DNA of 64,000 nt. Source: Weissella tructae (GTDB lineage Bacteria; Bacillota; Bacilli; Lactobacillales; Lactobacillaceae). The notes beneath the pieces were generated by a model, which saw only the letters and a list, made by a program, of their open reading frames with translations, did no database searches and was not told where the DNA came from. Positions 53,427 through 64,000 of this stretch are shown piece by piece (within the stretch, counting starts at the first letter, position 1; the number at the start of each line of letters is the position of its first letter). The DNA lies in the NCBI RefSeq assembly GCF_000732905.1, contig NZ_CP007588.1:186001-250000 (forward strand), given 5' to 3'. The position numbers were made by a program, and so were the translations under genes.

Positions 53427-54323
53427 ATGCAAATTGAAACTTTAAAGACAGCGTTTCCGGCATTGACCATTGAAACGCATGTTGACTTATCAGCATATAC
53501 AAATACACGTGTCGGTGGTGTGGCTGATGGTATTTTTTGGCCAAATACATTGGCGGAATTAACCGATGTTGTGACTTATGCAAACGACAACAATGTACCC
53601 GTATTGGTTTTGGGAAATGCATCAAACCTAATTATTACGGATGAAGGTGTTCGTGGGCTAGTCATCTTTTTGACAAAATTGACTGACATTATCGTGTCAG
53701 AAAATACTATTACCGCTGCTGCGGGAGCCGCAATCATTGACGTCAGTGAAACAGCGCAACAAGCAGGGCTAACTGGGGTCGAATGGGCTGCTGGAATTCC
53801 GGGATCTGTCGGTGGCGCAGTGTATATGAACGCCGGTGCTTACGGTGGACAAGTAGATGGATGCCTATTAACAGCAGATGTTTTACACCCGAATGGTGAA
53901 ATTGAAACATTGACATGCGAAGACTTGGATTTCAGTTACCGTCATAGCTCAGTTCAGGGGACTGGCGATGTCATTATCTCAGCAACCTTTGAATTGGAAA
54001 ACGGGGATGCAAAAGAAATTCGCGCCATGATGGAAGACTTTAATGAACGTCGTGCTAGTAAGCAACCGCTTGAATACCCATCATGTGGGTCAGTCTTTAA
54101 GCGTCCTGAAGGCCATTTTGCAGGTAAGTTGATTATGGATGCCGGCCTACAAGGCTTTACGATTGGTGGAGCGCAAGTTTCACGTAAGCACGCTGGCTTC
54201 ATTGTTAATTTTGCCGATGCTAGTAGTGCAGATTATGTGGGAGTTATTCGTCACGTTCAAGCCGTTGTGTTGGAACAAACGGGTATTACATTGGAAACTG
54301 AAGTACGTATTTTAGGGGAATAA
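53427..54323 (+). CDS. murB: UDP-N-acetylenolpyruvoylglucosamine reductase (298 aa)
   Basis: FAD/NADPH enzyme making UDP-N-acetylmuramate for peptidoglycan. FAD-binding blocks NTRVGGVADGIFWP and GIPGSVGGAVYMNAGAYGG are clear; the proton-donor serine lies in YPSCGSVFKRPEG and the final glutamate in ETEVRILGE. It is a type II MurB. TAGGAG precedes the ATG. Confidence 0.97.
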   Translation: MQIETLKTAFPALTIETHVDLSAYTNTRVGGVADGIFWPNTLAELTDVVTYANDNNVPVLVLGNASNLIITDEGVRGLVIFLTKLTDIIVSENTITAAAGAAIIDVSETAQQAGLTGVEWAAGIPGSVGGAVYMNAGAYGGQVDGCLLTADVLHPNGEIETLTCEDLDFSYRHSSVQGTGDVIISATFELENGDAKEIRAMMEDFNERRASKQPLEYPSCGSVFKRPEGHFAGKLIMDAGLQGFTIGGAQVSRKHAGFIVNFADASSADYVGVIRHVQAVVLEQTGITLETEVRILGE

Positions 54324-54354
54324 GTATTACAAAACACGTGTAAAGGAGTAGGGA

Positions 54355-55188
54355 ATGCAAGAATTCTTAAATTTTGTCAGCAATATTAGTATTGTCCAGA
54401 TAATCGATGTGTTGATTGTGTGGTGGTTGTTATTCCGACTGTTCATGTTGATTCGCGGAACAAAAGCCGTGATGTTACTCCGTGGTGTTGGGATTGTTGT
54501 GATTGTTAAATTGGTGAGTTGGTATGTCGGCCTAAGTACAATTTCTTGGTTAACTGACCAAGTGATTAATTGGGGTGTGATTGCCTTGGTGGTGGTTTTC
54601 CAACCAGAAATCCGTCGTGGATTGGAACACTTGGGTCGCCGACCATTCATTAAGCAAAAGCAAGAAGGTATCGAAGCACAACATTTGATTAACTCATTGG
54701 ATGATGCCATTCAATATATGTCGAAGCGACATATCGGGGCATTGATTTCAATTCAAATGGAGACTGGCTTGGAAGAATACGTTGAAACGGGTATCGCCAT
54801 TGATGGTGAAATTTCGAGTCAATTATTGATTCAAACGTTTATTCCCAATACGCCGTTGCATGACGGGGCTGTGATTATTCGCGACATGCGTTTAGCAGCA
54901 GCTGCAGCATATCTGCCGCTATCAGATAATGCCATGATTCCAAAGGAATTGGGGACACGTCATCGTGCATCTGTAGGAATTTCTGAAGTAACGGACGCGT
55001 TAACGATTGTTATTTCTGAAGAAACAGGAAGTGTTTCGATTACACGTAATGCAGAATTGATGATGAATCTGCAACGCGATGAATACTTGAAGTATCTAGA
55101 ACGCCAACTATTGCCGAAGTCTGATCATGATGAAAAGCCTTGGCAAGTTGTGTTGAATGCTATGAATTTCCGTAAGGAGGGCAAGTAA
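54355..55188 (+). CDS. cdaA: Diadenylate cyclase CdaA (277 aa)
   Basis: Three N-terminal membrane helices (residues about 10-85) are followed by a DAC domain with the catalytic DGA (TPLHDGAVIIRDM) and RHR (LGTRHRASVGISE). It makes c-di-AMP from two ATP, the essential potassium and osmotic messenger of Firmicutes. It starts the conserved cdaA-cdaR-glmM operon, with cdaR beginning immediately after its stop. AAAGGAG precedes the ATG. Confidence 0.97.
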   Translation: MQEFLNFVSNISIVQIIDVLIVWWLLFRLFMLIRGTKAVMLLRGVGIVVIVKLVSWYVGLSTISWLTDQVINWGVIALVVVFQPEIRRGLEHLGRRPFIKQKQEGIEAQHLINSLDDAIQYMSKRHIGALISIQMETGLEEYVETGIAIDGEISSQLLIQTFIPNTPLHDGAVIIRDMRLAAAAAYLPLSDNAMIPKELGTRHRASVGISEVTDALTIVISEETGSVSITRNAELMMNLQRDEYLKYLERQLLPKSDHDEKPWQVVLNAMNFRKEGK

Positions 55189-56157
55189 ATGCGTCCGAAT
55201 TTAGAAAAGACATTATATTCATTACTTTGTTTATTGTTAGCGATTCTACTCGCAGTGTATGTGGGTGAGCAACGTGGCACGAACATTACACGTGGTGGTC
55301 AAGTTGACGGTAAAATTGGTGATTTTAAAGGACTAGTATCTACTAAAAAAGCAACAATTAATGCACCGTTACAATTGAACGGATTAGATACTGACAAGTA
55401 TTATGTTGCTGGTGCACCCGAAACCGTGAAGATTGAAGTTGAAGGGGCCGCTGCACTCGTGACAACGGCACAAAACACGAAGAATTTCCAAGTGTACGCT
55501 GATTTAACAGATTTGGATGTTGGTGAACATCAGGTTAAGCTAAAAGAATCAGGATTGAACGATGGTCTGACATTTAAAATTATTCCGGAACGATTGGATA
55601 TTACGATTGCAAAACGAGCAACCGCTAGCCATGATGTTGAAGTGACCTTTAATAAGTCAGCGATTGCTGAAGGTTATCACACAGGTAAGATAAGTAGTTC
55701 TGTGGATAAGGTTGAAATTTCAGGCCGAGCTGATGCTGTCTGGGCGGTAGATCGCGTAATTGCCAATGTTCAAATGAATAGAGATACAACAGAATCTGTG
55801 AATCAATCAGTGGTACTACAGGCTGTTGATGCGAATGGGACACCTATTAATGTGACCATTTCGCCACAAATTGCCAAGGTAGAAATACCAATTGAAGCTG
55901 GTGAAGGTAATCGGGATATTCCGATTAAATTTGTCGGTGAAAATGGTAACCTTGATAAGTTTGAAATATCAGGTAGCATGAATGAAGTACGGGCATCTGG
56001 ATCTGTTGCAGACTTGGATGTGATTAAGTCATTAGAAGTCTCTATTGATTTAAGTGATATAAAAGAAGAAACAACAAAAGAAATTGAATTAAAAGCGCCA
56101 AAAGGCACGAAGTTAGCGGAAAAGAAGATACAAGTTACGATTAAGCCGAAGGCATAG
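55189..56157 (+). CDS. cdaR: CdaA regulator, YbbR-domain protein (322 aa)
   Basis: One N-terminal membrane helix ([17 protein letters not shown]), then an extracytoplasmic region of repeated YbbR beta-rich units, for example [23 protein letters not shown] and the later [17 protein letters not shown]. It binds and tunes CdaA. The start is the base after the cdaA stop, with AAGGAGG inside the cdaA end. Confidence 0.93.
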   Translation: MRPNLEKTLYSLLCLLLAILLAVYVGEQRGTNITRGGQVDGKIGDFKGLVSTKKATINAPLQLNGLDTDKYYVAGAPETVKIEVEGAAALVTTAQNTKNFQVYADLTDLDVGEHQVKLKESGLNDGLTFKIIPERLDITIAKRATASHDVEVTFNKSAIAEGYHTGKISSSVDKVEISGRADAVWAVDRVIANVQMNRDTTESVNQSVVLQAVDANGTPINVTISPQIAKVEIPIEAGEGNRDIPIKFVGENGNLDKFEISGSMNEVRASGSVADLDVIKSLEVSIDLSDIKEETTKEIELKAPKGTKLAEKKIQVTIKPKA

Positions 56158-56177
56158 ACATTAAGAGGAGTTTAGAT

Positions 56178-57536
56178 ATGGTTGAATTACATTACTTTGG
56201 GACTGATGGAGTCCGTGGGATTGCGAATAAAGAATTAACACCAGAACTAGCGTTCCGTTTGGGACGTATGGGTGGTGCTGTGTTGACACGTCATGCAGAA
56301 GGACGTCAAGCAAAGGTCCTAGTTGGTCGTGACACGCGTATTTCAGGTGAAATGCTAGAATCAGCTTTGGTTGCTGGTTTGTTGTCAGTTGGAATTGAAA
56401 TTTTGAAGCTAGGTGTGATTTCAACACCAGGTGTGTCATACCTAGTACCAACACAATCAGCTGATGCGGGTGTACAAATTACAGCCTCACACAATCCTGC
56501 TGAAGATAACGGAATCAAGTTCTTTGGTGCCGATGGATTTAAGTTGTCTGACGAATTGGAAGCTGAAATCGAAGCTTTGTTGGATGCGCCAGTTGATGAA
56601 TTACCACGTCCAGCTGCTGAAGGATTGGGAACAGTCTCATTCTTCCCAGAAGGAGCGGCTAAGTACTTGTCATACCTTCAAACAACAACACCAGACGATT
56701 TGTCAGGTATGAAGATTGCAATTGATGCCGCAAACGGTGCGACTTCAAGCTCTGTTTCAAAGTTGTTTGCAGACTTGGACGCTGACTTTGTTACAATGGC
56801 GACAAATCCAAACGGATTGAACATCAACGATGGTGTAGGATCAACACATCCTGAAGCTATCTCAGCCTTTACTGTTGAAAACAATGCGCAAGTTGGTTTG
56901 GCGTTTGACGGAGACGGGGATCGTTTGATTGCGGTTGATGAAAACGGAGCTGTGATTAATGGTGATAAGATTATGTTCATTATTGGTAAGTACCTATCTG
57001 AACATGGTCGTCTACGCCAAGACACAATTGTGACAACAGTTATGTCAAACATTGGTATGTACAAGGCAATGGATGAACACAACATTGCATCTGTTAAGAC
57101 TGCTGTTGGTGACCGTTACGTTGTTGAAGAGATGGTTAAGAACGGCTACAACGTTGGTGGAGAACAATCAGGACACGTTGTATTCTTGGATTGGGCCTCA
57201 ACAGGAGATGGAATGCTAACCGGTTTGCAATTGCTACAAGTTGTGAAGGATACTGGTAAGCCACTATCAGAACTGGCTGCTGAAATGACAGAATACCCAC
57301 AAGTCTTGATCAATGTGCAAGTAACAGATAAGAAGGCTGCCTTGGATAATGAAGCAATTCAAGCCATTATTGCGGATGTTGAAGAACGTATGGCCGGTGA
57401 TGGTCGTGTATTGGTACGCCCTTCAGGAACACAAGATTTGCTACGTGTCATGGTAGAAGCGTCTACAGATGCATTAGCTAACGAATATGTAAATGCCATT
57501 GTTGATGTCGTTAATGCTGAAGTTGGAGTTAATTAA
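56178..57536 (+). CDS. glmM: Phosphoglucosamine mutase (452 aa)
   Basis: Converts glucosamine 6-phosphate to the 1-phosphate for UDP-GlcNAc. The phosphoserine loop is [17 protein letters not shown], the metal site is [13 protein letters not shown], the sugar loop is [10 protein letters not shown] and the phosphate loop is [13 protein letters not shown]. Third gene of the cda operon; GlmM is known to bind and inhibit CdaA in relatives. AGAGGAG precedes the ATG. Confidence 0.97.
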   Translation: MVELHYFGTDGVRGIANKELTPELAFRLGRMGGAVLTRHAEGRQAKVLVGRDTRISGEMLESALVAGLLSVGIEILKLGVISTPGVSYLVPTQSADAGVQITASHNPAEDNGIKFFGADGFKLSDELEAEIEALLDAPVDELPRPAAEGLGTVSFFPEGAAKYLSYLQTTTPDDLSGMKIAIDAANGATSSSVSKLFADLDADFVTMATNPNGLNINDGVGSTHPEAISAFTVENNAQVGLAFDGDGDRLIAVDENGAVINGDKIMFIIGKYLSEHGRLRQDTIVTTVMSNIGMYKAMDEHNIASVKTAVGDRYVVEEMVKNGYNVGGEQSGHVVFLDWASTGDGMLTGLQLLQVVKDTGKPLSELAAEMTEYPQVLINVQVTDKKAALDNEAIQAIIADVEERMAGDGRVLVRPSGTQDLLRVMVEASTDALANEYVNAIVDVVNAEVGVN

Positions 57537-57554
57537 GCAAAGGACGTTTTGAAA

Positions 57555-57872
57555 ATGGATACAGAAAATTATCAAACGTTAGATATTATTGAAGAGATTA
57601 CACGTAATGATGGATCAACTTATAAAGAAATTGGTAATCTATTGCACAATGGGCAAGCGGAGTATGCAGCAGAACAAGGGATGATTCAATCTGTGCGTAT
57701 TTTGAAGATTAACATTCCGCATTCAACTAACGTTGAAAAATATGAGCAATATATCAATGGGAAATTTGATATTCCATCAGAGGTCGCGATTTCTGAATAT
57801 CAAGAATGGACGAAAACAGATGAGATGTCAGATTTGGTGACGCAAATCATTTCTGATAATAATGTTAGTTAA
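57555..57872 (+). CDS. Hypothetical protein downstream of glmM (105 aa)
   Basis: The ATG at 57555 is preceded by AAAGGA 10 nt upstream; a TTG at 57549 is an alternative. The protein is acidic, without membrane segments, and shows no motif I recognise (NDGSTYKEIGNLLHNGQAEYA, KYEQYINGKFDIPSEVAI). Position 18 bp after glmM and before a terminator suggests it is the last gene of the cdaA-cdaR-glmM unit. Confidence 0.7.
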   Translation: MDTENYQTLDIIEEITRNDGSTYKEIGNLLHNGQAEYAAEQGMIQSVRILKINIPHSTNVEKYEQYINGKFDIPSEVAISEYQEWTKTDEMSDLVTQIISDNNVS

Positions 57873-57880
57873 CAATAAGT

Positions 57881-57913
57881 AAAACGCTAGTAAAACTTTA
57901 CTAGCGTTTTTAT
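57881..57913 (+). terminator. Terminator of the cda operon
   Basis: AAAACGCTAGTAAA and TTTACTAGCGTTTT form a stem with a minimal loop, followed by T residues. Confidence 0.9.
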
Positions 57914-57927
57914 TTTTGTAAAAAACG

Positions 57928-58108
57928 TTTACTAGGTAAAACAGACGTGCTATAATATTTTTAACAACGAAATACCTTTTAAGATTGAATCCAGAGAGAT
58001 TCGCAAGGGTAGCATGACTAGTTAGATAAAGGGGGAGACTGGAGTCTCTCTGTTTTCTTGAAGAAATTTAGTCAAAGCCCTGCGAATCAATCGATTCGCA
58101 GGGCTTTT
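57928..58108 (+). promoter_or_regulatory. pyr operon promoter and PyrR-dependent attenuator
   Basis: The promoter is TTTACT (57928-57933), then TATAAT (57951-57956) after 17 bp. The leader contains ATCCAGAGAGATTCGCAAGG (57989-58008), matching the PyrR binding loop known from Firmicute pyr leaders, and a later pairing segment (58032-58051). The terminator AAAGCCCTGCGAATC / GATTCGCAGGGCTTT (58074-58107) ends in T residues. GATTCGCAAGGG in the PyrR site can also pair with the terminator's 5' arm, giving the alternative structure. UMP-loaded PyrR would favour termination. Confidence 0.88.
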
Positions 58109-58127
58109 TCTATATCAGGAGGCAGGC

Positions 58128-59024
58128 ATGCAAAACTTTGTAAACTTAAACGACTTATCAACTGAACAAATTCGCGCCATGATCGATTTGACGCTAGCGT
58201 ATAAAGCGGGAAAGCAACCTAAGCAAGAACGACGTTTGGTCGCTAATTTATTCTTTGAAAATTCAACACGAACACAAACAAGTTTCCAAGTTGCGCAATT
58301 GAATTTGGGATGGGAACAAGTACATATTAATCCATCAACAAGCTCAACTAAAAAGGGTGAGAGTTTGATGGATACGTTGAAAACATTAGGCGCGGTTGGC
58401 GTCGACACAGTGGTTATTCGCCACAGTATGAATGATTGGTATCAACCACTGATTGAAGAAAATTCAGAGTTGATGCCTCACTTAGTTAACGCAGGAGATG
58501 GTAATGGCCAACATCCTTCACAAAGTTTGTTGGACTTGGTCACAATCTATGAAGAGTTTGGACACTTTGAAGGACTAAAGATTCGTATCGTTGGAGACTT
58601 AGCACATTCACGAGTGGCACGTTCAAATGCGGAAATTCTAACTCGCTTAGGGGCGCACGTCACATTTAGTGGACCAGAAGAATGGTATCCAGCCGACTTT
58701 GCAGAATTTGGCGCTTACGCACCAATCGATGAAGGGCTAGCAGAACAAGATGTTGTGATGTTCCTACGTGTACAACATGAACGACTAGCAGACATGGAAA
58801 ATGTTGACTTCTCTGCGGTGAACTACCACCGCAATCATGGGTTAACACCAGCGCGTTACGAAGAACTAAAAGATGAAGCAATCATTATGCATCCAGCGCC
58901 CGTTAACCGAGATGTTGAAATTGCGGATGAATTAGTTGAAGCTGAAAAGTCTCGTATCTTTAAGCAAATGACAAACGGTGTTTACGCTCGTATGGCAATC
59001 TTAACTTCACTGGGGGAAGCATAA
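58128..59024 (+). CDS. pyrB: Aspartate carbamoyltransferase catalytic subunit (298 aa)
   Basis: First committed pyrimidine step: carbamoyl phosphate plus aspartate. The carbamoyl-phosphate loop is FFENSTRTQTSFQ, and the HPSQ block is NGQHPSQSLLDL. GAGG precedes the ATG. The stop overlaps the pyrC start by one base (TAATG). No regulatory PyrI is present, as is usual in Firmicutes. Confidence 0.97.
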   Translation: MQNFVNLNDLSTEQIRAMIDLTLAYKAGKQPKQERRLVANLFFENSTRTQTSFQVAQLNLGWEQVHINPSTSSTKKGESLMDTLKTLGAVGVDTVVIRHSMNDWYQPLIEENSELMPHLVNAGDGNGQHPSQSLLDLVTIYEEFGHFEGLKIRIVGDLAHSRVARSNAEILTRLGAHVTFSGPEEWYPADFAEFGAYAPIDEGLAEQDVVMFLRVQHERLADMENVDFSAVNYHRNHGLTPARYEELKDEAIIMHPAPVNRDVEIADELVEAEKSRIFKQMTNGVYARMAILTSLGEA

Positions 59025-60304
59025 TGACAAGTTTACTAATTAAAAACGCACAAATTATTGTAGAAAACAGTGATTTAACACAAACAGATGTGTTGGTTCG
59101 AGACGGACGGATCGCTGAAATTGCACCAAAGCTAACAATTAAAGCGGATAAGGTAATCGATGCCAAAGGTGCGTTACTAACACCAGGATTAATCGACATT
59201 CACGTTCATTTCCGTGAACCAGGATTTGAATACAAAGAAACAATTGCGACAGGATCATACGCAGCAGCACGCGGTGGCTTCACAACGGTTGCGGCAATGC
59301 CAAATCTAGACCCAGTACCAAGTACAGTTGATGCATTCAAGCAAGTACAAGGTTTGAATGAAAAGAATGGTGTCATCAATGTTGCCCAATATGCAGCTAT
59401 CTCTGCTGGCTTAACAGCGGATGAAGTTGGCGACATCTCAGGACTAGCAGACGCGGGGGCGGTTGCCTTTACGAACGACGGAAAAGGGGTGCAAACAGCA
59501 GCGACAATGCGTGATGCAATGAAACTTGCAGCTGGCGTTAATCGCCCACTGGTTGCCCACGTTGAAGACGAATCACTTGTAAACGGTGGGGTTATGAACC
59601 TAGGTGCTCGCTCAGAAGAATTGGGCTTGCCAGGTATTGACCCACTAGCAGAATCATCACAACTAGCACGTGACTTGGTTATTGCAAAAGCAACAGGTGT
59701 TCATTACCACGTCGCACACATTTCAACTGCTGAATCAGTCGAATTAGTGCGTATTGCTAAGCAACAAGGTGTAAAGGTATCAGCTGAAGTATCACCACAT
59801 CACTTATTGTTAGATGAAACGCACATTGATGGTGATAATGCATTGTTCAAGATGAACCCACCACTACGTAGTATGCGAGATCGTTCAGTTGTCATTGCAG
59901 GATTACTAGATGGAACCATTGATATGGTTGCCACTGACCATGCACCACATGCGGTTGACGAAAAAGAACGTAGCTTTATCGGCGCAGCATTTGGAATCAC
60001 TGGAATTGAAACGAGCTTCCAATTGATTTACACACATTTTGTTCGCTCTGGTATCGCAACATTAGCAGACGTGATGGATTGGATGGTCGCTGCACCAGCA
60101 AAGCAATTTAACTTGGATGCACCAACGAAAATTGCTGTCGGGGAACGTGCAGACTTGGCGCTATTCGACTTAGAACAAGCACATACAATTACAGCAGATG
60201 AATTTGTATCAATGGGTGTGAACACACCATTTATCGGGGAAGAAATTTACGGCCAAACAACAACTACAATTGTAAATGGTGAAGTTGTTTATCAAGCAAA
60301 CTAA
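59024..60304 (+). CDS. pyrC: Dihydroorotase (426 aa)
   Basis: Type I dihydroorotase closing carbamoyl aspartate to dihydroorotate. Metal ligands are in LIDIHVHFREPGFEYKE (HxH) and the histidines of YHVAHIST and VATDHAPHAV. Full length. GGGGG lies 7 nt upstream, within pyrB. Confidence 0.97.
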   Translation: MTSLLIKNAQIIVENSDLTQTDVLVRDGRIAEIAPKLTIKADKVIDAKGALLTPGLIDIHVHFREPGFEYKETIATGSYAAARGGFTTVAAMPNLDPVPSTVDAFKQVQGLNEKNGVINVAQYAAISAGLTADEVGDISGLADAGAVAFTNDGKGVQTAATMRDAMKLAAGVNRPLVAHVEDESLVNGGVMNLGARSEELGLPGIDPLAESSQLARDLVIAKATGVHYHVAHISTAESVELVRIAKQQGVKVSAEVSPHHLLLDETHIDGDNALFKMNPPLRSMRDRSVVIAGLLDGTIDMVATDHAPHAVDEKERSFIGAAFGITGIETSFQLIYTHFVRSGIATLADVMDWMVAAPAKQFNLDAPTKIAVGERADLALFDLEQAHTITADEFVSMGVNTPFIGEEIYGQTTTTIVNGEVVYQAN

Positions 60305-60314
60305 GGGGAAAAAC

Positions 60315-61397
60315 ATGAAACGCTATCTCGTATTAGAAAATGGATCAGTATATGCAGGAGAAGGATTTGGGGCGAAGAAATCCGTTGTTGGGGAATTAGT
60401 CTTTAATACGGGAATGTCTGGATATCAAGAATCAATTACTGACTTGTCATACCAAGGTCAAATTTTGACTTTCACATATCCACTAATTGGTAACTACGGT
60501 ATCAACCGTGATGATTTTGAATCATTCACACCCGCAGCGACTGCGATTGTGACACACGAAATTGCACGCCGTCCATCGAACTGGCGTTCAGAAATGTCAA
60601 TCAGCGAATGGGCAGAACGCCATGATCTACCAGGAATTACAGGGATTGATACACGTGCGCTAACAAAAGAATTGCGTGATTCAGGGGTTATGAAGGCAAC
60701 AATCGTTGATGAAATTACACCTGAATTAGTAACTGAATTAGGACAAGCGGTTTTGTCTAAGCAACAAGTTGCGGAAGTTTCAACTAAGAAGCCATATGTG
60801 AACCCAAACTTAGGACCAACAATTGCATTGATTGACTTTGGTTTGAAGAACTCAATTCTACGTGCCTTGGCTAAGCGTCAAGTGAACGTTATCGTCTTCC
60901 CTTCAACATCAACGGCTGCGGACGTATTGGCAGTGAACCCAGATGGAATTCTACTATCAAATGGACCTGGTGATCCAGAAGACGTTGCGCACATCTTGCC
61001 AGTGATTCGTGAACTGCAAGCAGTGAAACCTTTGATGGGAATCTGTTTGGGACACCAATTGTTCGCACTTGCGAATGGTGCTAAGACATACAAGATGAAG
61101 TTTGGACATCGTGGATTTAATCACGCCGTTAAGGCAATCGGGCGTTCACGTGCCGACTTTACATCACAAAACCACGGATATGCAGTTGATGCAGATTCAT
61201 TGGTTGGAACGGACTTAGAAGTAACACAAGTAGAAATTAATGATGGATCAGTTGAAGGAATTCGTCTGACAAATCGTCCAGCGTTCTCAGTGCAATATCA
61301 CCCAGATGCTGCACCAGGACCACATGACGCAGAATACCTATTCGATGATTTTCTAACAATGATTGCGGTTGACAAGGGGGAAGCAAACAATGCCTAA
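60315..61397 (+). CDS. carA: Carbamoyl-phosphate synthase small subunit (360 aa)
   Basis: The start at 60315 ([17 protein letters not shown]) follows AAGGGG. Glutamine amidotransferase supplying ammonia to CarB. The nucleophile is the cysteine in [14 protein letters not shown], and the catalytic His/Glu lie near [12 protein letters not shown]. It overlaps carB by 8 bp. Confidence 0.97.
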   Translation: MKRYLVLENGSVYAGEGFGAKKSVVGELVFNTGMSGYQESITDLSYQGQILTFTYPLIGNYGINRDDFESFTPAATAIVTHEIARRPSNWRSEMSISEWAERHDLPGITGIDTRALTKELRDSGVMKATIVDEITPELVTELGQAVLSKQQVAEVSTKKPYVNPNLGPTIALIDFGLKNSILRALAKRQVNVIVFPSTSTAADVLAVNPDGILLSNGPGDPEDVAHILPVIRELQAVKPLMGICLGHQLFALANGAKTYKMKFGHRGFNHAVKAIGRSRADFTSQNHGYAVDADSLVGTDLEVTQVEINDGSVEGIRLTNRPAFSVQYHPDAAPGPHDAEYLFDDFLTMIAVDKGEANNA

Positions 61398-64000
61398 GCG
61401 TACAGATATTAACAAGATTTTGGTGATTGGTTCAGGGCCAATTGTTATCGGACAAGCTGCTGAATTTGACTATTCAGGAACACAAGCGGTTATGTCTTTG
61501 AAAGAAGAAGGTTATGAAGTTGTTTTGGTTAACTCAAACCCAGCAACAATTATGACTGACACAGAAATGGCTGACCAAGTCTACATCGAACCATTAACAC
61601 TAGAATTTCTAGAACGTATCTTGCGTAAGGAACGTCCAGACGCTATTGTGCCAACTCTAGGGGGACAAACAGGGTTGAACATGGCCAAGGATTTGGCAGA
61701 AGCGGGTATCTTAGCGGAGCTAGATATCGAACTTTTAGGGACTAAGCTTTCAGCGATTGAGGAAGCTGAAGACCGTGAAGAATTTAAGGCATTGATGGAA
61801 CGTTTGGATGAACCAGTGCCAGAATCAACAATTGCCACAACGATTGAAGAAGCTGTTAACTTCGCAGAAGAAAATGGTTACCCAGTGATTGTTCGACCAG
61901 CCTACACACTTGGTGGAACTGGTGGTGGAATCGCCGCAACACGTGAAGAATTGTTGGAAATTTCAGAAACTGGTTTGGAATTGTCACCAGTAACACAAGT
62001 ATTGATCGAACGTTCAATCGCCGGATTTAAGGAAATTGAATTTGAAGTGATGCGTGACCGTGCCGACAACGCCTTGATTGTTGCATCAATGGAAAACTTT
62101 GACCCAGTTGGTGTGCACACAGGAGACTCAATCGTTGTAGCGCCAGTGCAAACTTTGTCAGACGTTGAATTGCAAATGATGCGTGATGCTGCTTTGAAGA
62201 TTATTCGCGCCTTGAAGATTGAAGGTGGAGTTAACATCCAAATGGCTTTGGATCCTGAATCAATGAAGTACTACATCATTGAAGTTAACCCACGTGTGTC
62301 GCGTTCATCAGCCCTAGCATCAAAGGCAACTGGTTACCCAATTGCGAAGATGGCTGCGAAGATTGCGGTTGGTTTGACACTAGATGAAATCATGAACCCT
62401 GTTACAGGGACAACAAAGGCTGAACTTGAACCAGCATTGGACTACGTGATTGTTAAGATTCCACGTTGGCCATTCGACAAGTTCCAATCAGCTGATCGTC
62501 ATCTAGGAACACAAATGAAGGCAACTGGAGAAGTTATGGCCATCGGTCGTAACATCGAAGAAGCCATGAACAAGGCTGTACGTTCACTAGAAATCGACGT
62601 TACAGGTTTGAACGACATGCGTTTTGAAGAAGTTGGCACAGAAGCATTGCTAGACTTGCTAATGCCAGCACGTGATGATCGTCTATTCATGATTGCAGAA
62701 TTACTACGTCGTCATGTAACACCAGAAGCGATTCACGAACGTACAAAGATTGATTTCTTCTTCTTGGACAAGTTGGTTCGCATCGTTGAAATCGAACAAG
62801 CATTGGCAGAAAATGTCGCTGATGTGGACACATTGGAATTGGCTAAGAAGAACGGATTTGCGGACACAACAATCGGTGAATTCTGGAAGATGTCAGGGGA
62901 TGATGTGAAAGCATTGCGTGCCGAACACGGAATCATGCCAGTTTATAAGATGGTAGACACTGTTGCCGCTGAATTCGAATCACAAACACCGTACTACTAC
63001 TCAACATACGAAAAGGAAACAGAATCAGTGCGTACAGAACGCGAAAGCGTGCTAGTACTTGGTTCAGGACCAATCCGTATCGGACAAGGTGTGGAATTTG
63101 ACTATGCAACAGTTCACGCGGTTAAGGCCATTCAAGAAATGGGCTATGAAGCGATTATCATGAACTCAAACCCTGAAACAGTGTCAACTGACTTCTCTGT
63201 TTCAGACAAGTTGTACTTTGAACCATTAACAATTGAAGATGTTATGAACGTCATCGATTTGGAACAACCTAAGGGAGTTGTGGTGCAATTCGGTGGACAA
63301 ACAGCCATCAACTTGGCCGCACCTTTGGCAGAACGTGGTGTGCAAATCTTGGGAACAACAGTGACTGATTTGGACAAGGCTGAAGACCGTGAAGAGTTTG
63401 ACCAAGTAATCAAGCGTCTTACATTGACACAACCAGTTGGTAAGACAGCCACAACAATTCCAGGTGCCTTGGCAGCTGCGGAAGAAATTGGTTACCCAGT
63501 CTTGGTTCGCCCATCATACGTTTTGGGTGGTCGTGCCATGGAAATTGTTGGTAATGCCAACGAACTAGAAGACTATATGCACCGTGCAGTACAAGTTTCA
63601 AATGACCATCCTGTCTTGATTGACTCATACTTGGTAGGGGATGAAGCTGAAGTTGACGTCCTATCTGACGGTGAAACAGTTGTTATTCCTGGAATTATGG
63701 AACACATTGAACGTTCAGGAGTGCATTCAGGTGACTCAATGTCAGTCTACCCAACACAATCATTGTCACAAAAGGTTAAGGACGAAATGGTTGCGGCCTC
63801 AATCGCCTTGGCTAAGGAATTGAAGACTGTCGGATTGATGAACGTACAATTTGTTATCCATGATGACACTGCGTATGTGATTGAAGTTAACCCACGTGCC
63901 TCACGTACAGTACCATTTATCTCTAAGGTAACTGGATTGCCACTAGCACAATTAGCAACAAAGGTGATGCTAGGACAAAAGCTTTCAGACCTAGGACTAG
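61390..64000 (+). CDS. carB: Carbamoyl-phosphate synthase large subunit, 3' end outside the window
   Basis: ATG at 61390, overlapping the carA end, with AAGGGGG upstream. The frame is open to the window edge, about 870 of an expected 1060 residues. The first ATP-grasp half starts [21 protein letters not shown] and shows [15 protein letters not shown]; the second half begins near [19 protein letters not shown] with [12 protein letters not shown]. The oligomerisation domain lies between. The C-terminal regulatory domain is cut off. Confidence 0.97.
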   Translation, partial: MPKRTDINKILVIGSGPIVIGQAAEFDYSGTQAVMSLKEEGYEVVLVNSNPATIMTDTEMADQVYIEPLTLEFLERILRKERPDAIVPTLGGQTGLNMAKDLAEAGILAELDIELLGTKLSAIEEAEDREEFKALMERLDEPVPESTIATTIEEAVNFAEENGYPVIVRPAYTLGGTGGGIAATREELLEISETGLELSPVTQVLIERSIAGFKEIEFEVMRDRADNALIVASMENFDPVGVHTGDSIVVAPVQTLSDVELQMMRDAALKIIRALKIEGGVNIQMALDPESMKYYIIEVNPRVSRSSALASKATGYPIAKMAAKIAVGLTLDEIMNPVTGTTKAELEPALDYVIVKIPRWPFDKFQSADRHLGTQMKATGEVMAIGRNIEEAMNKAVRSLEIDVTGLNDMRFEEVGTEALLDLLMPARDDRLFMIAELLRRHVTPEAIHERTKIDFFFLDKLVRIVEIEQALAENVADVDTLELAKKNGFADTTIGEFWKMSGDDVKALRAEHGIMPVYKMVDTVAAEFESQTPYYYSTYEKETESVRTERESVLVLGSGPIRIGQGVEFDYATVHAVKAIQEMGYEAIIMNSNPETVSTDFSVSDKLYFEPLTIEDVMNVIDLEQPKGVVVQFGGQTAINLAAPLAERGVQILGTTVTDLDKAEDREEFDQVIKRLTLTQPVGKTATTIPGALAAAEEIGYPVLVRPSYVLGGRAMEIVGNANELEDYMHRAVQVSNDHPVLIDSYLVGDEAEVDVLSDGETVVIPGIMEHIERSGVHSGDSMSVYPTQSLSQKVKDEMVAASIALAKELKTVGLMNVQFVIHDDTAYVIEVNPRASRTVPFISKVTGLPLAQLATKVMLGQKLSDLGL

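Overview
The window looks like a piece of chromosome from a heterofermentative lactic acid bacterium of the Leuconostoc/Weissella group, most likely Weissella. This is an inference from gene content, gene order and codon use (heavy TTG, AAG, CGT and TCA in highly expressed genes), not from a database match. Low-GC Firmicute hallmarks are present: CcpA-type cre sites, HPr kinase, a PyrR attenuator, the cdaA-cdaR-glmM operon and the secG-rnr-smpB cluster.

Bases 1-9500 are an accessory region, visibly more AT-rich than the rest. From the left edge it holds the 3' part of a HpaII-like restriction endonuclease gene, a set of tandem about 23-bp repeats resembling iterons, a leftward 41-aa hydrophobic peptide and Cro-like regulator, and a divergent rightward CI-like repressor. 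Next come a small possible excisionase-like protein, three putative surface or membrane proteins interleaved with two tRNA-like elements, and a decayed tyrosine integrase. The integrase ends just before a sequence resembling the 3' end of tmRNA (ssrA). A second, smaller element (P63C-domain protein, small HTH protein, gene fragments, integrase remnant) ends in a second ssrA-like 3' end near 9500. The layout fits two successive degraded integrative elements at the ssrA site. The first resembles a phage-inducible chromosomal island that has lost its replication genes.

Bases 9700-14260 carry two paralogous membrane GGDEF proteins around a flavodoxin, followed by a DUF4231/SLATT-like two-TM protein and small membrane proteins. 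This is a possible nucleotide-signalling locus. Bases 14300-20060 hold an FMN reductase, a ribose operon (rbsK-rbsD-rbsU) with clear operators, SugE, MscS and a second sugar uptake protein (GlcU-like).

From 20200 onward the window is core genome: pgi, efp, asp23-nusB, infC-rpmI-rplT behind an L20 leader, a small prepilin peptidase, rpsL-rpsG-fusA, potABCD, a cyclophilin, a structured noncoding RNA with a pseudoknot, hprK, gpsA, galU, trxB, ptsHI, tpiA, eno, secG-rnr-smpB, an amino-acid ABC transporter, ung, pta, tsaE, a GNAT protein, a DEDDh exonuclease, murB, cdaA-cdaR-glmM and the pyrimidine operon pyrB-pyrC-carA-carB. carB runs off the right edge.

The items most worth a second look are the pseudoknotted RNA at 34793-35020, the GGDEF/flavodoxin/SLATT cluster, ribosomal protein L20 fused to a HeH-like domain, the tRNA-like elements and repeated hairpins of the accessory island, and a triosephosphate isomerase that has lost several family motifs.
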